Assembly (NCBI RefSeq): GCF_963678635.1
Contig: NC_087063.1
Span: forward strand, 77,027,617-77,091,616
Reading direction: 5' to 3'
Source: Symsagittifera roscoffensis
Taxonomy: Eukaryota; Xenacoelomorpha; Acoela; Convolutidae
DNA length: 64,000 nt
Shown here: in pieces, positions 34,575 through 46,135 of the stretch
Position numbering within the stretch: the stretch's first letter is position 1
Layout: each line of letters begins with the position of its first letter
Translations under genes and position numbers: made by a program
Notes under the pieces: model-generated
Told to the model about the DNA's origin: nothing
The model's database searches: none
What the model saw: the letters and a program-made list of their open reading frames with translations, nothing else

Positions 34575-34942
34575 TGTTGTTAATAAGAAGTTTAGGTCGA
34601 ATTTGAGTTGCTTCTAAAATGTTAATTAAAAATCTAGAAAATCGGTATTTTTTCGCTTTAGTGTACACACAAAGTCTACAACTGATTTTTTTTTGTCTCG
34701 ATTATCTGATACGATATTTTCTGACTGACTTAGTCTAATTCAAGGAAAATTGAAAATTGAATCAATAAGATGATTATTGTAACTAGTTTTCACTCTCGCT
34801 CTGTAAATACAGCTCTGTAAACAGCATCAAAATTTTTTGGTACAATCTCCTCTTTTTTTTTTGCTTTTTTCCAATTTTGGTGTTTTTGAACTGTACTTTG
34901 TGATTGATAAATTGAGTAAGCAATTAGAATAAACTGATCCAT
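34535..34942 (-). pseudogene. U5, conserved frame overlapping the INT start
   Basis: ATG at 34942 begins MDQFILIAYSIYQSQSTVQK and stays open 37 codons until a frameshift in an A-rich run (34850-34870). IVPKNFDAVYRAVFTERE follows in another frame. The 3' end KLLINNNATAKDRTTWIPFK (about 34540-34600) overlaps INT codons MPQQKTEQLGS in a different frame, so about 50 bases encode two proteins. The start lies one base after the TAA of the small basic peptide gene. No function known to me. Confidence 0.6.
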
Positions 34943-34943
34943 T

Positions 34944-35123
34944 TTATGTCAATCGTTTAATGACAAAAGGAGTGATAAGAGATATTAGTTGTAAGCCTTT
35001 AGGAGAGCTTAAAATAGTTCTCCTTTTATGCAGTGAAATTCTTCTTCGTGTGAGTTCTGATACTTCTATTCGATATTTTATTACGTTTACTTCTCGGAGA
35101 TCCTTTAGCTCGCCTCGCAGCAT
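34944..35123 (-). CDS. Small basic peptide, 59 codons, intact
   Basis: ATG at 35123, TAA at 34944-34946. It begins MLRGELKDLREVNVIKYRIE, continues with the very basic TRRRISLHKRRTIL and ends with a hydrophobic segment GLQLISLITPFVIKRLT. Thus a charged helix, a basic patch and a short hydrophobic or amphipathic C-terminus. Colinear with a broken copy in Polinton B. In layout it resembles the short basic-plus-hydrophobic virion peptides found in many Polintons and adintoviruses, but that is inference. Placed between ATPase and U5 on the same strand, with the following ATG one base beyond its stop. It is the only Polinton frame in the window with no visible damage. Confidence 0.6.
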   Translation of the reverse strand: MLRGELKDLREVNVIKYRIEVSELTRRRISLHKRRTILSSPKGLQLISLITPFVIKRLT

Positions 35124-35269
35124 GTTTACTAGATATTAGCTGAGGAACTGAACGAAACTTTTTGGACAATGGAGTATGAATTGTTTCAGAAGTTTTTTGG
35201 GAAAATGTTTGAAATAATGGGAATATAGAAAATTATTGTGTGCTCATCGTCCAAAATTTTTTTTTCTGT

Positions 35270-35940
35270 TCCTGTTGGTAAGTAAAATTATGTTGCAACT
35301 GAGCCACTATTAGAGCAATACCCAAGTGAATCAACTGTTTTTGGGGCTTAATCAAAAAGTAAGTGACCATAAGGAACAGATGTTGCACCTTGATACCACT
35401 CTTTCAACTGAGATCCTAGACCTAGTTGTTGAGTTAATGTATTGATTTGTAAAACATCTCTCAGTGACTTGAACAAAACTCTGTGTGTTTTTTGTAACTC
35501 TGCATCTCTTCCCAATTTGCTTTGATGCAACAAATTGTGTTTGACATATATTGTGTTCAGACTCTTGTTCTTCCAGCAGCGGCAATTCTTACAAACTGTT
35601 TGGAGTTCGAAATTTCGTCAAAAAATCATCATTCATAAGCAGATACTTAGTTCCGTTTTTGGGATGAGTTTCAGTCAAGTCAAAATCTATTCCTTGGATA
35701 AACTTAAGGTTTTTTCTTTGCATTTGAACATAAAGAGGTTGATAATATTGTTAAAATAAAAAATTTTGTCAAATGCTGGTTGAAAAGTAGCAATTTTTAA
35801 CCAATCAAAAATAAGATGAGATTTTACAGATCCACTTGGAACAACTAAGGAAATAAAACTCTTCCATTGGTAGATATTAACTATTTCATAGCTTTGGGGA
35901 ACGTAGAATGCAAGCGAATGTACTTGATGAGATAGCTACC
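35270..35940 (-). pseudogene. ATP: DNA-packaging ATPase, the only copy in C with its C-terminus
   Basis: N-terminal SFISLVVPSGSVKSHLIFDW shows Walker A damage (VPSGSVKS for GPSGSGKS), then KIATFQPAFDKI. The middle (YLLMNDDFFDEISNSKQFVK, about 35600-35660) holds the Walker B-like acidic pair. The 61-codon frame 35348-35533 reads SKLGRDAELQKTHRVLFKSL and INTLTQQLGLGSQLKEWYQG and VPYGHLLFD. Several frameshifts. This is the ancestral gene from which the 5' fragments of the array derive. Confidence 0.8.
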
Positions 35941-35976
35941 CAAATTGTCGTTTCTTCACATGTTGTAAATAAATAA

Positions 35977-36001
35977 TTCGAATGATTGCACATCGTTCGA
36001 A
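35977..36001. promoter_or_regulatory. Palindrome in the EXO-ATPase spacer
   Basis: TTCGAATGAT-TGCAC-ATCGTTCGAA. Array units carry the perfect form TTCGAACGAT-TGCAC-ATCGTTCGAA (for example 44753-44777), 10-base arms with a 5-base loop. It lies about 40-90 bases upstream of the ATPase start on the minus strand. Candidate terminator, operator or structured RNA element; function unproven. Confidence 0.5.
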
Positions 36002-36220
36002 ACTAAAAGAGATCTATTACTTGTACGTCCAAACAAAATCCACGACTTTAGTTCAAGTTTTTCTTCATCCAAAAAATATTTCATAAATTTAAACGCTTGT
36101 CACATTGATCAACCATCTTAACTCTAGAAAGAAAAAACTGACAATGACATTTAATTAAATTTTAAGAAAGCTAATACATTAATATTATCATGATTCACAA
36201 TTTGTTAATAAAACCTCGAG

Positions 36221-37356
36221 ACCATGTTCCGTATGCAAATGCTTTTCTTTCTGCACAGTGAAGAGTTCTTGCATAACAAAATGAGTAATTGCTACACCTC
36301 CAATCAAGATTTTCATCTTTGAATATCAAAAACTGAACTTTAGGGCAAACATAGTCATCCAAATTAATAATTTTCGGTTTCTTTTAGATTTTTTAGGTTC
36401 AGTATTTTTTCAAAACCACTGCTCCAATTGATTCCCTGAAGATTCTTTGTAAACCAACAAGATTGGGATGTTGGTTTGAGTTTCTTGGGAGGAAGAAAGG
36501 AATATCCTACAGTTTTTCCATCCTTATAAACTCTTAACTCTTTCACGATATTGTTTTCGATACATTCATTATCCAAAACAACCAGACTGTTTCCGCTAAC
36601 TGTTTTCTCTGAAGTTTTTTTGTTAAAATGATTAACAAGCGAACATTTTAAGCAAATATTTTAACATATAAACAGAAAATTATTCCAGTCACGTGACCAA
36701 GAAAGTTTGAACTCGGGAGACTAGGTGCAACGTAACAATACCCAGGTCCTTTTTTCGTAGTAGATTTCACAGATCCAGCAGACTCATGTAGAACTGCTTG
36801 TACTCTAAAGATTTTGGGGTTTGCAAAAAAATAATCCATACAGGACTTTTCGTATCCAATAAGACCTCCAAAAGGAAATTTTTGGTCCACTTTTTTTTAA
36901 ATTTGTGTCCGGGTCCAAAAGTACCAATTTTTAACCAACCAAAAATAAGAGGAGATTTTCCAGATCCACTAGGACCAACTAAGGAAATAAAAAATCTTTC
37001 ATTGGTAGATATTAACTTATTCATAGCTTTGGGGAAGGTAGAATACAACCGACTGTACTTGATAAGATAGCTACCCAAATTGTCGTTTCTTCACATGTTG
37101 TAAATAAATAAATCGAACGATTGCACATCGTACGAAACTAAAAGAGATCTATTACTTTTATGTTTAAACAAAATCCACGACTTTAGTTCAAGTTTTTCTT
37201 CATCCAAAAAATATTTCATAAATTTAAACGCTTGTCACATTGATCAACCATCTTAACTCTAGAAAGAAAAAACTGACAATGACATTTAATTAAATTTTAA
37301 GAAAGGTAGTACATGAATATTATCATGATTCACAATTTGTTAAAAAAACATCGAGA
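36221..37356 (-). repeat. Array unit 1 (S)
   Basis: EXO N-terminal frame 36364-36576 with DNECIENNIVKELRVYKDGK (variant P) and C-terminal frame with CSNYSFCYARTLHCAERKAF. The ATPase 5' fragment (to 37078, ATG at 37024) has an intact Walker A GPSGSGKS followed by PLIFGWL. This is the unit next to the ancestral ATPase. Confidence 0.9.
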
Positions 37357-38488
37357 CCATGTTCCGTATGCAATTGCTTTTTTTTCTGCACAGTGAAGAG
37401 TTTTTGCATAACAAAATGAGTAATTGCTACACCTCCAATCATTTTTTTCATTTTTGAATATCAAAAACTGAACTTTAGGGCAAACATAGTCATCCAAATT
37501 AATAATTTTCGATTTTTTCTAGATTTTCAAGTTCAGTATATTTTTCAAAACCACTGCTCCAATTGATTCCATGAAGATTCTTTGTAAACCAACAAGATTG
37601 AGATGTTGGTTTGAATTTTTTGGGAGGAAGAAAGGAATATCCTACAGTTTGTCCATCCTTATTAACTCCTAACTCTTTCACTATATTGTTTTTGATACAT
37701 TCAACATCCAAAACAACCAGACTTAATCTGTTAACTGTTTTCTCTAAAGTTTTTTTGTTAAAATGATTAACAAGCGAACCTTGCATATGCTGATGAAGCA
37801 AATATTTTAACATATAAACAGAAATTTATTCCAGTCACGTGACCAAGAAAATTTGAACTGGGGAGACTAGGTGCAAAATAACAATACCCAGGCCCTCTTT
37901 TCGTAGTAGATTTCACAGATCCAGCAGAATCATGTAGAACTGCATGTACTCTAAAGATTTTAGAGTTTGCAAAAAAATAATCCATACAGGACTTTTCGTA
38001 TCCATTGAGACCTCCAGAAGGAAATATTCGATCCATTTCTTACAAATTTATGTCCGGGTCCAAAAGTACCAATTTTTAACCAATCAAAAATAAGATGAGA
38101 TTTTCCAGATCCATTAGGACCAACTAAGGAAATAAAATCTCTTTCATTGGTAGATATTAACTTATTCATAGCTTTGGGGAAGGTAGAATACAACCGACTG
38201 TACTTGATAAGATAGCTACCCAAATTGTCGTTTCTTCACATGTTGTAAATAAATAAATCGAACGATTGCACATCGTTCGAAACTAAAAGAGATCTATTAC
38301 TTGCACGTCCAAACAAAATCCTTGATTTTAGTTCATGTTTTTCTTCATCAAAAAAAATAAAGGCTTAATACATTGATCAACCATCTTAACTCTAAAAAGA
38401 AAAAACTGACAATGACATTTAATTAAATTTTAAGAAAAGTAATACATTAATATTATCAAGATTCACAATTTGTTAATAAAACATCGAG
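37357..38488 (-). repeat. Array unit 2 (S)
   Basis: EXO frame 37499-37813 with LLHQHMQGSLVNHF upstream and LVVLDVECIKNNIVKELGVN (variant Q). ATPase fragment with VGPNGSGKSHLIFDWL. Fusion product runs on as FGPGHKFVRNGSNISFWRSQ. Confidence 0.9.
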
Positions 38489-39622
38489 ACCATTTTCCGT
38501 ATGCAAATGCTTTTTTTCAGCACAGTGAAGAATTTCTGCATAACACAATGAGTAATTGCTACACCTCTAATCAAATTTTTTATCTTTGAATATCAAAACT
38601 GAACTCTAGGGCAAACATAGTCATCCAAATTAATAATTTGTGATTTCTTCTAGATTTTTCAAGTTCAGTATAATTTTCAAAACCACTGCTCCAATTGATT
38701 CCCTGAAGATTCTTTGTAAACCAACAAGATTGGGATGTTGGTTTGAATTTCTTAGGAACAAGAAAAGAATATCCTACAGTTTTTCCATCCTTATAAACTC
38801 TTAACTCTTTCACGATATTGTTTTCGATACATTCATTATCCAAAACAACCAGACTGTTTCCGCTAACTGTTTTCTCTGAAGTTTTTTTTGTTAAAATGAT
38901 TAACAAGCGAACATTTTAAGCAAATATTTTAACAAATAAACAGAAAATTATTGCAGTCACGTGACCAAGAAAGTTTGAACTGGGGAGACCAGGTGCAACA
39001 TAACAATACCCAGGCCCTCTTTTCGTAGTAGATTTCACAGATCCAGTAGAGTCATTTAGAACTGCATGTACTCTAAAGATTTTGGAGTTTGCAAAAAAAT
39101 AATCCATACAGGACTTTTCGTATCCAATAAGACCTCCAAAAGGAAATTTTTGATCCATTTCTTACAAATTTATGTCCGGGTCCAAAAGTACCAATTTTTA
39201 ACCAATCAAAAATAAGATGAGATTTTCCAGATCCACTAGGACCAACTAAGGAAATAAAATCTCTTTCATTGGTAGATATTAACTTATTCATAGCTTTGGG
39301 GAAGATCGAATACAACCGACTGTACTTGATAAGATAGCTACCCAAGTTGTCGTTTCTTCACAAATTGTAAATAGATAATTCGAACGATTGCACATCGTTT
39401 GAAACTAAAAGAGATCTATTATTTGTATGTCCAAAAAAAATCCATGATTTTAGTTCAAGTTTTTCTTCATCAAAAAAAAGTTTCATAATTTTAAAGGCTC
39501 GTCACATTGATCAACCATCTTAACTCTAGAAAGAAAAAACAGACAATGACATTTTATTAAATTTTATGAGAGGTAGTACATTAATATTATCATGAGTCAC
39601 AATTTGTTAATAAAACATCGAG
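38489..39622 (-). repeat. Array unit 3 (S)
   Basis: EXO variant P as in unit 1 (VVLDNECIENN, YKDGKT), frame 38580-38906. ATPase fragment GPSGSGKSHLIFDWL (39073-39345). Closer to unit 1 than to unit 2. Confidence 0.9.
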
Positions 39623-40766
39623 ACCATGCTCCGTATGCAAATGCTTTTCTTTCAGTACAGTGAAGAGTTTTTGCATAACAAAATGAGTAATTGCTACACC
39701 TCTAATCAAATTTTTTATCTTTGAATATCAAAACTGAACTCTAGGGCAAACATAGTCATCCAAATTAATAATTTGTGATTTCTTCTAGATTTTTCAAGTT
39801 CAGTATAATTTTCAAAACCACTGCTCCAATTGATTCCCTGAAGATTCTTTGTAAACCAACAAGATTGGGATGTTGGTTTGAATTTCTTAGGAGCAAGAAA
39901 AGAATATCCTACAGTTTGTCCATCCTTATTAACTCCTAACTCTTTCACTATATTGTTTTTGATACATTCAACATCCAAAACAACCAGACTTAATCTGTTA
40001 ACTGTTTTCTCTAAAGTTTTTTTGATTAAAAGATTAACAAGCGAACCTTGCATATGCTGATGAAGCAAATATTTTAACATATAAACAGAAATTTATTCCA
40101 GTCACGTGACCAAGAAAATTTGAACTGGGGAGACTAGGTGCAAAATAACAAAACCCAGGCCCTCTTTTCGTAGTAGATTTCACAGATCCAGCAGAGTCAT
40201 GTAGAACTGCATGTACTCTAAAGATTTTAGAGTTTGCAAAAAAATAATCCATACAGGATTTTTCGTATCCATTGAGACCTCCAGAAGGAAATATTCGATC
40301 CATTTCTTACAAATTTATGTCCGGGTCCAAAAGTACCAATTTCTAACCAATCAAAAATAAGATGAGATTTTCCAGATCCACTAGGACCAACTAAGGAAAT
40401 AAAAACTCTTTCATTGGTAGATATTAGATTATTCATAGCTTTGGGGAAGATAGAATACAACCGACTGTTCTTGATAAGATAGCTACCCAAGTTGTCGTTT
40501 CTTCACATGTTGTAAATTATTAATTCGAACAATTGCACATCGTTTGAAACTAAAAGAGATGTATTACTTGTATGTCCAAACAAAATCCATGATTTTAGTT
40601 CATGTTTTTCTTCATCAAAAAAAAATTTCATAAATTTAAAAGCTCGTCACATTGATCAACCAGCTTAACTCTAGAAAGAAAAGACAGACAATGACATTTA
40701 ATTAAATTTTAAGAAAGGTAGTACATTAATATTATCATGAGTCACAATTTGTTAATAAAACATATG
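39623..40766 (-). repeat. Array unit 4 (S)
   Basis: EXO variant Q as in unit 2 (VVLDVECIKNN, NKDGQT), frame 39715-40080. ATPase fragment GPSGSGKSHLIFDWL with a Tyr-to-Asn change in the lead (LIKNSRL). Confidence 0.9.
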
Positions 40767-42708
40767 ACCATTGTCCGTATGCAAATGCTTTTCTTTCAGC
40801 ACAGTGAACAATTTTTACATAACAAAATGAGTAATTGCTACACCTCCAAACAAATTTTTTATCTTTGAATATCAAAACTGAACTCTAGGGCAAACATAGT
40901 CATGCAAATTAATAATTTGTGATTTCTTCTAGATTTTTCAAGTCAGTATATTTTTCAAAACCACTGCTCCAATTGAATCCCTGAAGATTCTTTGTAAACC
41001 AACAAGATTGGGATGTTGGTTTAAATTTCTTGGGAGGAAGAAAAGAATATCCTACAGTTTGTCCATCCTTATCAACTCCTAACTTTTTCACCATATTGTT
41101 TTCGATACATTCAATATCCAAAACAACCAGACTTATTCTGTTAACTGTTTTCTCTGAAGTTTTTTGTTAAAATGATCAACAAGCGAACCTTGCATATGCT
41201 GAAGAAGCAAATACTTCAACTTATAAACAGAAAATTATTCCAGTCACATGATCAAGAAAGTTTAAGCTGGGGATACTAGGTGCAACATAACAATACCAGG
41301 TCCTTTTTTCGTAGTAGATTTCACAGATCCAGCAGAGTCATGTAGAACTGCATGTATTCTAAAGATTTTGGAGTTTGCAAAAATTAATCCATACAGGACT
41401 TTTCGTACCCAATACGACCTCCAAAAGGAAATTTTTGGTCAATTTCTTTCAAATAAGTATCCGGGTCCAAAACAAAACAGGTACAAAGAAGTAAATTTTT
41501 CCTTTTCGTATTTGATTAGAAATCTTGCTTTATATTCTCAAAAATTCTAAAACTTTCATTAAATTTCTGTTCTATCCTTTTCTACACTGCATTCGTCAAT
41601 ACTGATACAAGATTTGTTGAAGATCTCTACATAATTTAGTAATGAAGGAAGTATATCGAGTAATTTATCTTATTCTTCTCTTTTTAGTTGTAAAGATTGA
41701 TTATTTTTTCATTGATTTCCATGTCTACGATATTCTATAAGTTCTATTCTTTTTTGGTATCGGATCTGTGAAACTTTTCTTCTGCCATTATGCATAGTCC
41801 ACTCAAAATGAGATCTTTGTGAGTCTACGTCCAAACTCGGCAAGTTTGGTAAACTTTGTGTTTCTATAAATGTTAGTGAAATTTTTCGTTGCTTTTTCTT
41901 CTGGAACAATATAAAAAAGTCCCAATTTAATGTGAAGTTAAAAGGTTAAACTTCTTGAATAACCAATTTTCCAACTCATACTGCCCAACGCTAATACTAA
42001 AGAAAATGATTTAGATGATAAATATTTAAATTACAAGACTGAAAACCTGAATAACTCATTTTATTGTTCATTACAGTTCTCAAAAATATAAAGGCTTCCA
42101 AAATTTGGGACAATTCTTTGAGTTTGTTCAAAGTATAGTTGACATAGGCCAATTGTTTCCTTGCTTCATTCTTTTTGCAGTGAAGAGTCGAATCTGAATG
42201 TAGTGATGTTTGTTATCATTGTACTTCTTGATCGTGACACAAACATGTCTTCTATTGTAAGTTGCTATGTCATACACTTTGTTGCAGTTGGCAAGCTCCT
42301 GATGCATAGTTGACTCCTTGTCAGAAATGATTTCCAAAATAGGGACGAGTTCAAGGTTCTTAACATCGTGAAAAACAGTATATCTATTTGCTGAGATTGT
42401 TTCTTCTTTTTCACTTGCTGACTATTTTTTCACTTGCTGACTATTCCAATAAAGGATCGTGTCCAAGTTTTCAGCATCGTGAATAACAGTAATCCGTATT
42501 GCTGATATCCTTTCTCCCTCTTTATCACCAAGATGAACTTGCTGGGTTTTTTTCGATTTTTCCCGGTTGAGTTTTTTTTAGCAATTGGAAGCAAGGTTTT
42601 AAATAAATTTTCCCCTTGTAGGGTTTTTGGGCCCAGCAGATCTCCCAATTCTTGTTTGGTTCTTTGAGAACTCAATGTAATTGGGACAATTTATTAATAA
42701 AACATATG
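40767..42708 (-). repeat. Array unit 5 (L): EXO, U0, shortened U2
   Basis: EXO variant T (CIENNMVKKLGVDKDGQT, 40909-41121). No ATPase fragment: past CCGGGTCCAAAA the ancestral sequence continues into U0 (41210-41909; FQKKKQRKISLTFIETQSLP, LPSLDVDSQRSHFEWTMHNG) and U2 (42085-42675; RTKQELGDLLGPKTLQGENL, ELANCNKVYDIATYNRRHVC, KKYNDNKHHYIQIRLFTAKR). U2 lacks one of its two internal repeats, with CACTTGCTGACTATT duplicated at the join (about 42410-42445). The unit ends with the L-to-EXO junction near 42690. Confidence 0.9.
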
Positions 42709-43853
42709 ACCATTGTCCGTATTCAAATGCTTTTCTTTCAGCACAGTGAAGAGTTTTTGCATAACAAAATGAGTAATTGCTACACCTCCGATCATATTTT
42801 TTATCTTTGAATATCAAAAACTGAACTTTAGGGCAAACATAGTCATCCAAAATAATAATTTTGACTTCTTCTAGATTTTTCAAGTTCAGTATATTTTTCA
42901 AAACCACTGCTCCAACTGATTCCATGAAGATTCTTTGTAAACCAACAAGATTGGGATGTTGGTTTGAATTTCTTGGGAGGAAGAAAGGAATATCCTACAG
43001 TTCGTGCATCCTTAAAAACTCCTAACTCTTTTACTATATTGTTTTTGATACATTCAATATCCAAAACAACCAGACTCATTCTGTTAACAGTTTTCTCTGA
43101 ATTTTTTTTGCTAAAATGATTAACAAGCGAACCTTGCATATGCTGATGAAGCAAATATTTTAACATAGAAACAGAAAATTATTCCAGTCACGTGACCAAG
43201 AAAGTTTGAACTGGGGAGATTAGGTGCAACATAACAATACCCAGGTCCTTTTTTCGTTGTAGATTTCACAGATCCAGCAGATTCATGTAGAACTGCATGT
43301 ACTCTAAAGATTTTGGAGTTTGCAAAAAAAATAATCCATACAGGACTTTTCATATCCAATAAGACCTCCAAAAGGAAATTTTTGGTCAATTGCTTTCAAA
43401 TTTATATCCGGGTCCAAAAGTACCAATTTTTAACCAATGAAAAAGAAGATGAGATTTTTCAGATCCACTAGGACCAACTAAGGAAATGAAAACTCTTTTA
43501 TTGGTAGATATTAACTTATTCATAGCTTTGGGGAAGATAGAATACAATCGACTGTACTTGATAAGATAGCTACCCAAATTGTCGTTTCTTCACATGTTGT
43601 AAATAAATAAATCGAACGATTGCACATCGTTCGAAACTAAAAGAGATCTATTACTTGCACGTCCAAACAAAATCCTTGATTTTAGTTCATGTTTTTCTTC
43701 ATCAAAAAAAATTTCATAATTTTAAAGGCTTGTTACATTGATCAACCATCTTAACTCTAAAAAGAAAAAACTGACAATGACATTTAATTAAATTTTAAGA
43801 AAGGTAATACATTAATATTATCATGATTCACAATTTGTTAATAAAACATCGAG
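42709..43853 (-). repeat. Array unit 6 (S)
   Basis: EXO variant F (LVVLDIECIKNNIVKELGVF, KDARTVGYS). C-terminal frame 42599-42925 contains ILDDYVCPKVQFLIFKDKKY and CSNYSFCYAKTLHCAERKAF and runs through the junction into U2 antisense-free sequence. ATPase fragment has Walker A GPSGSEKS (Gly to Glu). Confidence 0.9.
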
Positions 43854-44994
43854 ACCATTTTCCGTATGCATATGCTTTTCTTTCAGCACAGTGAAGAATT
43901 TCTGCATAACACAATGAGTAATTGCTACACCTCCAATCAAACTTTTTATCTTTGAATATCAAAACTGAACTCTAGGGCAAACATAGTCATGCAAATTAAT
44001 AATTTGTGATTTCTTCTAGATTTTTCAAGTTCAGTATATTTTTCAAAACCACTGCTCCAATTGAATCCCTGGAGATTCTTTGTAAACCAACAAGATTGGG
44101 ATGTTGGTTTGAATTTCTTGGGAGGAAGAAAAGAATATCCTAGAGTTCGTCCATCCTTATTAACTCCTAACTCTTTCACTATATTGTTTTCGATACATTC
44201 AATATCCAAAACAACCAGACTTATTCTGTTAACTGTTTTCTCTGAACTTTTTTGTTAAAATGATTAACAAGCTAACCTTGCATATGCTGATGAAGCAAAT
44301 ACTTCAACTTATCAACAGAAAATTATTCCAGTCACGTGCCAAGGAAGTTTGAACTGGGGGGACTAGGTGCAACATAACAATACCCAGTTCCTTTTTTCCT
44401 TGTAGATTTCACAGATCCAGCAGAGTCATGTAGAACTGCATGTATTCTAAAGATTTTAGAGTTTGCAAAAAAATAACCCATACAGGACTTTTCATATCCA
44501 ATAAGACCTCCAAAACAAAATTTTTGGTCCACTTTTTTGAAATTTATATCCGGGTCTAAAAGTATCAATTTTTAACCAATCAAAAATAAGATGAGATTTT
44601 TCAGATCCATTAGGACCAACTAAGTAAATGAAAAATCTTTCATTGGTAGATATTAACTTATTCATAGCTTTGGGGAAGATAGAATACAACCGACTGTACT
44701 TGATAAGATAGCTACCCAAGTTGTCCTTTCTTCACAAATTGTAAATAAATAATTCGAACGATTGCACATCGTTCGAAACTAAAATAGATCTATTACTTGT
44801 ATGTCCAAACTAAATCCATGATTTTAGTTCAAGTTTTTCTTCATCAAAAAAAATTCATAAATTTAAAGGCTTTTCACATTGATCAACCATCTTAACTCTA
44901 GAAAGAAAAAACTGACAATGACATTTAATTAAATTTTAAGAAAGGTAGTACATTAATATTATCATGATTCACAATTTGTTAATAAAACATCGAG
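43854..44994 (-). repeat. Array unit 7 (S)
   Basis: EXO variant R (ENNIVKELGVNKDGRTLGYS, 43946-44209). ATPase fragment VGPNGSEKSHLIFDWL (44492-44719) with KIDTFRPGYKFQKSGPKI. Carries the perfect 25-base palindrome at 44753-44777. Confidence 0.9.
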
Positions 44995-46135
44995 ACCATT
45001 TTCCGTATGCATATGCTTTTCTTTCAGCACAGTGAAGAATTTCTGCATAACACAATGAGTAATTGCTACACCTCCAATCAAACTTTTTATCTTTGAATAT
45101 CAAAACTGAACTCTAGGGCAAACATAGTCATGCAAATTAATAATTTGTGATTTCTTCTAGATTTTTCAAGTTCAGTATATTTTTCAAAACCACTGCTCCA
45201 ATTGAATCCCTGAAGATTCTTTGTAAACCAACAAGATTGGGATGTTGGTTTGAATTTCATGGGAGGAAGAAAAGAATATCCTAGAGTTCGTCCATCCTTA
45301 TTAACTCCTAACTCTTTCACTATATTGTTTTCGATACATTCAATATCCAAAACAACCAGACTTATTCTGTTAACTGTTTTCTCTGAACTTTTTTGTTAAA
45401 ATGATTAACAAGCGAAACTTGCATATGCTGATGAAGCAAATACTTCAACTTATCAACAGAAAATTATTCCAGTCACGTGCCAAGGAAGTTTGAACTGGGG
45501 AGACTAGGTGCAACATAACAATACCCAGTTCCTTTTTTCCTTGTACATTTCACAGATCCAGCAGAGTCATGTAGAACTGCATGTACTCTAAAGATTTTAG
45601 AGTTTGCAAAAAAATAACCCATACAGGACTTTCATATCCAATAAGACCTCCAAAACGAAATTTTTGGTCCACTTTTTTGAAATTTATATCCGGGTCTAAA
45701 AGTATCAATTTTTAACCAATCAAAAATAAGATGAGATTTTTCAGATCCACTAGGACCAACTAAGTAAATGAAAAATCTTTCATTGGTAGATATTAACTTA
45801 TTCATAGCTTTGGGGAAGATAGAATACAACCGACTGTACTTGATAAGATAGCTACCCAAGTTGTCCTTTCTTCACAAATTGTAAATAAATAATTCGAACG
45901 ATTGCACATCGTTCGAAACTAAAATAGATCTATTACTTGTATGTCCAAACAAAATCCATGATTTTAGTTCAAGTTTTTCTTCATCAAAAAAAATTTCATA
46001 AATTTAAAGGCTTTTCACATTGATCAACCATCTTAACTCTAGAAAGAAAAAACTGACAATGACATTTAATTAAATTTTAAGAAAGGTAGTACATTAATAT
46101 TATCATGATTCACAATTTGTTAAAAAAACATCGAG
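44995..46135 (-). repeat. Array unit 8 (S)
   Basis: Nearly identical to unit 7 (variant R). Differences include PPMKFKP for PPKKFKP in EXO and GPSGSEKS in the ATPase fragment (45632-45859). A one-base loss in GACTTTCATATCC breaks the frame after the fusion point. Confidence 0.9.

Noticed and set aside
36221-37356. Treating each array ORF as a separate functional gene
   Set aside because: Units are truncated ATPase fragments and frame-broken EXO copies with shared deletions, so they are pseudogene repeats.
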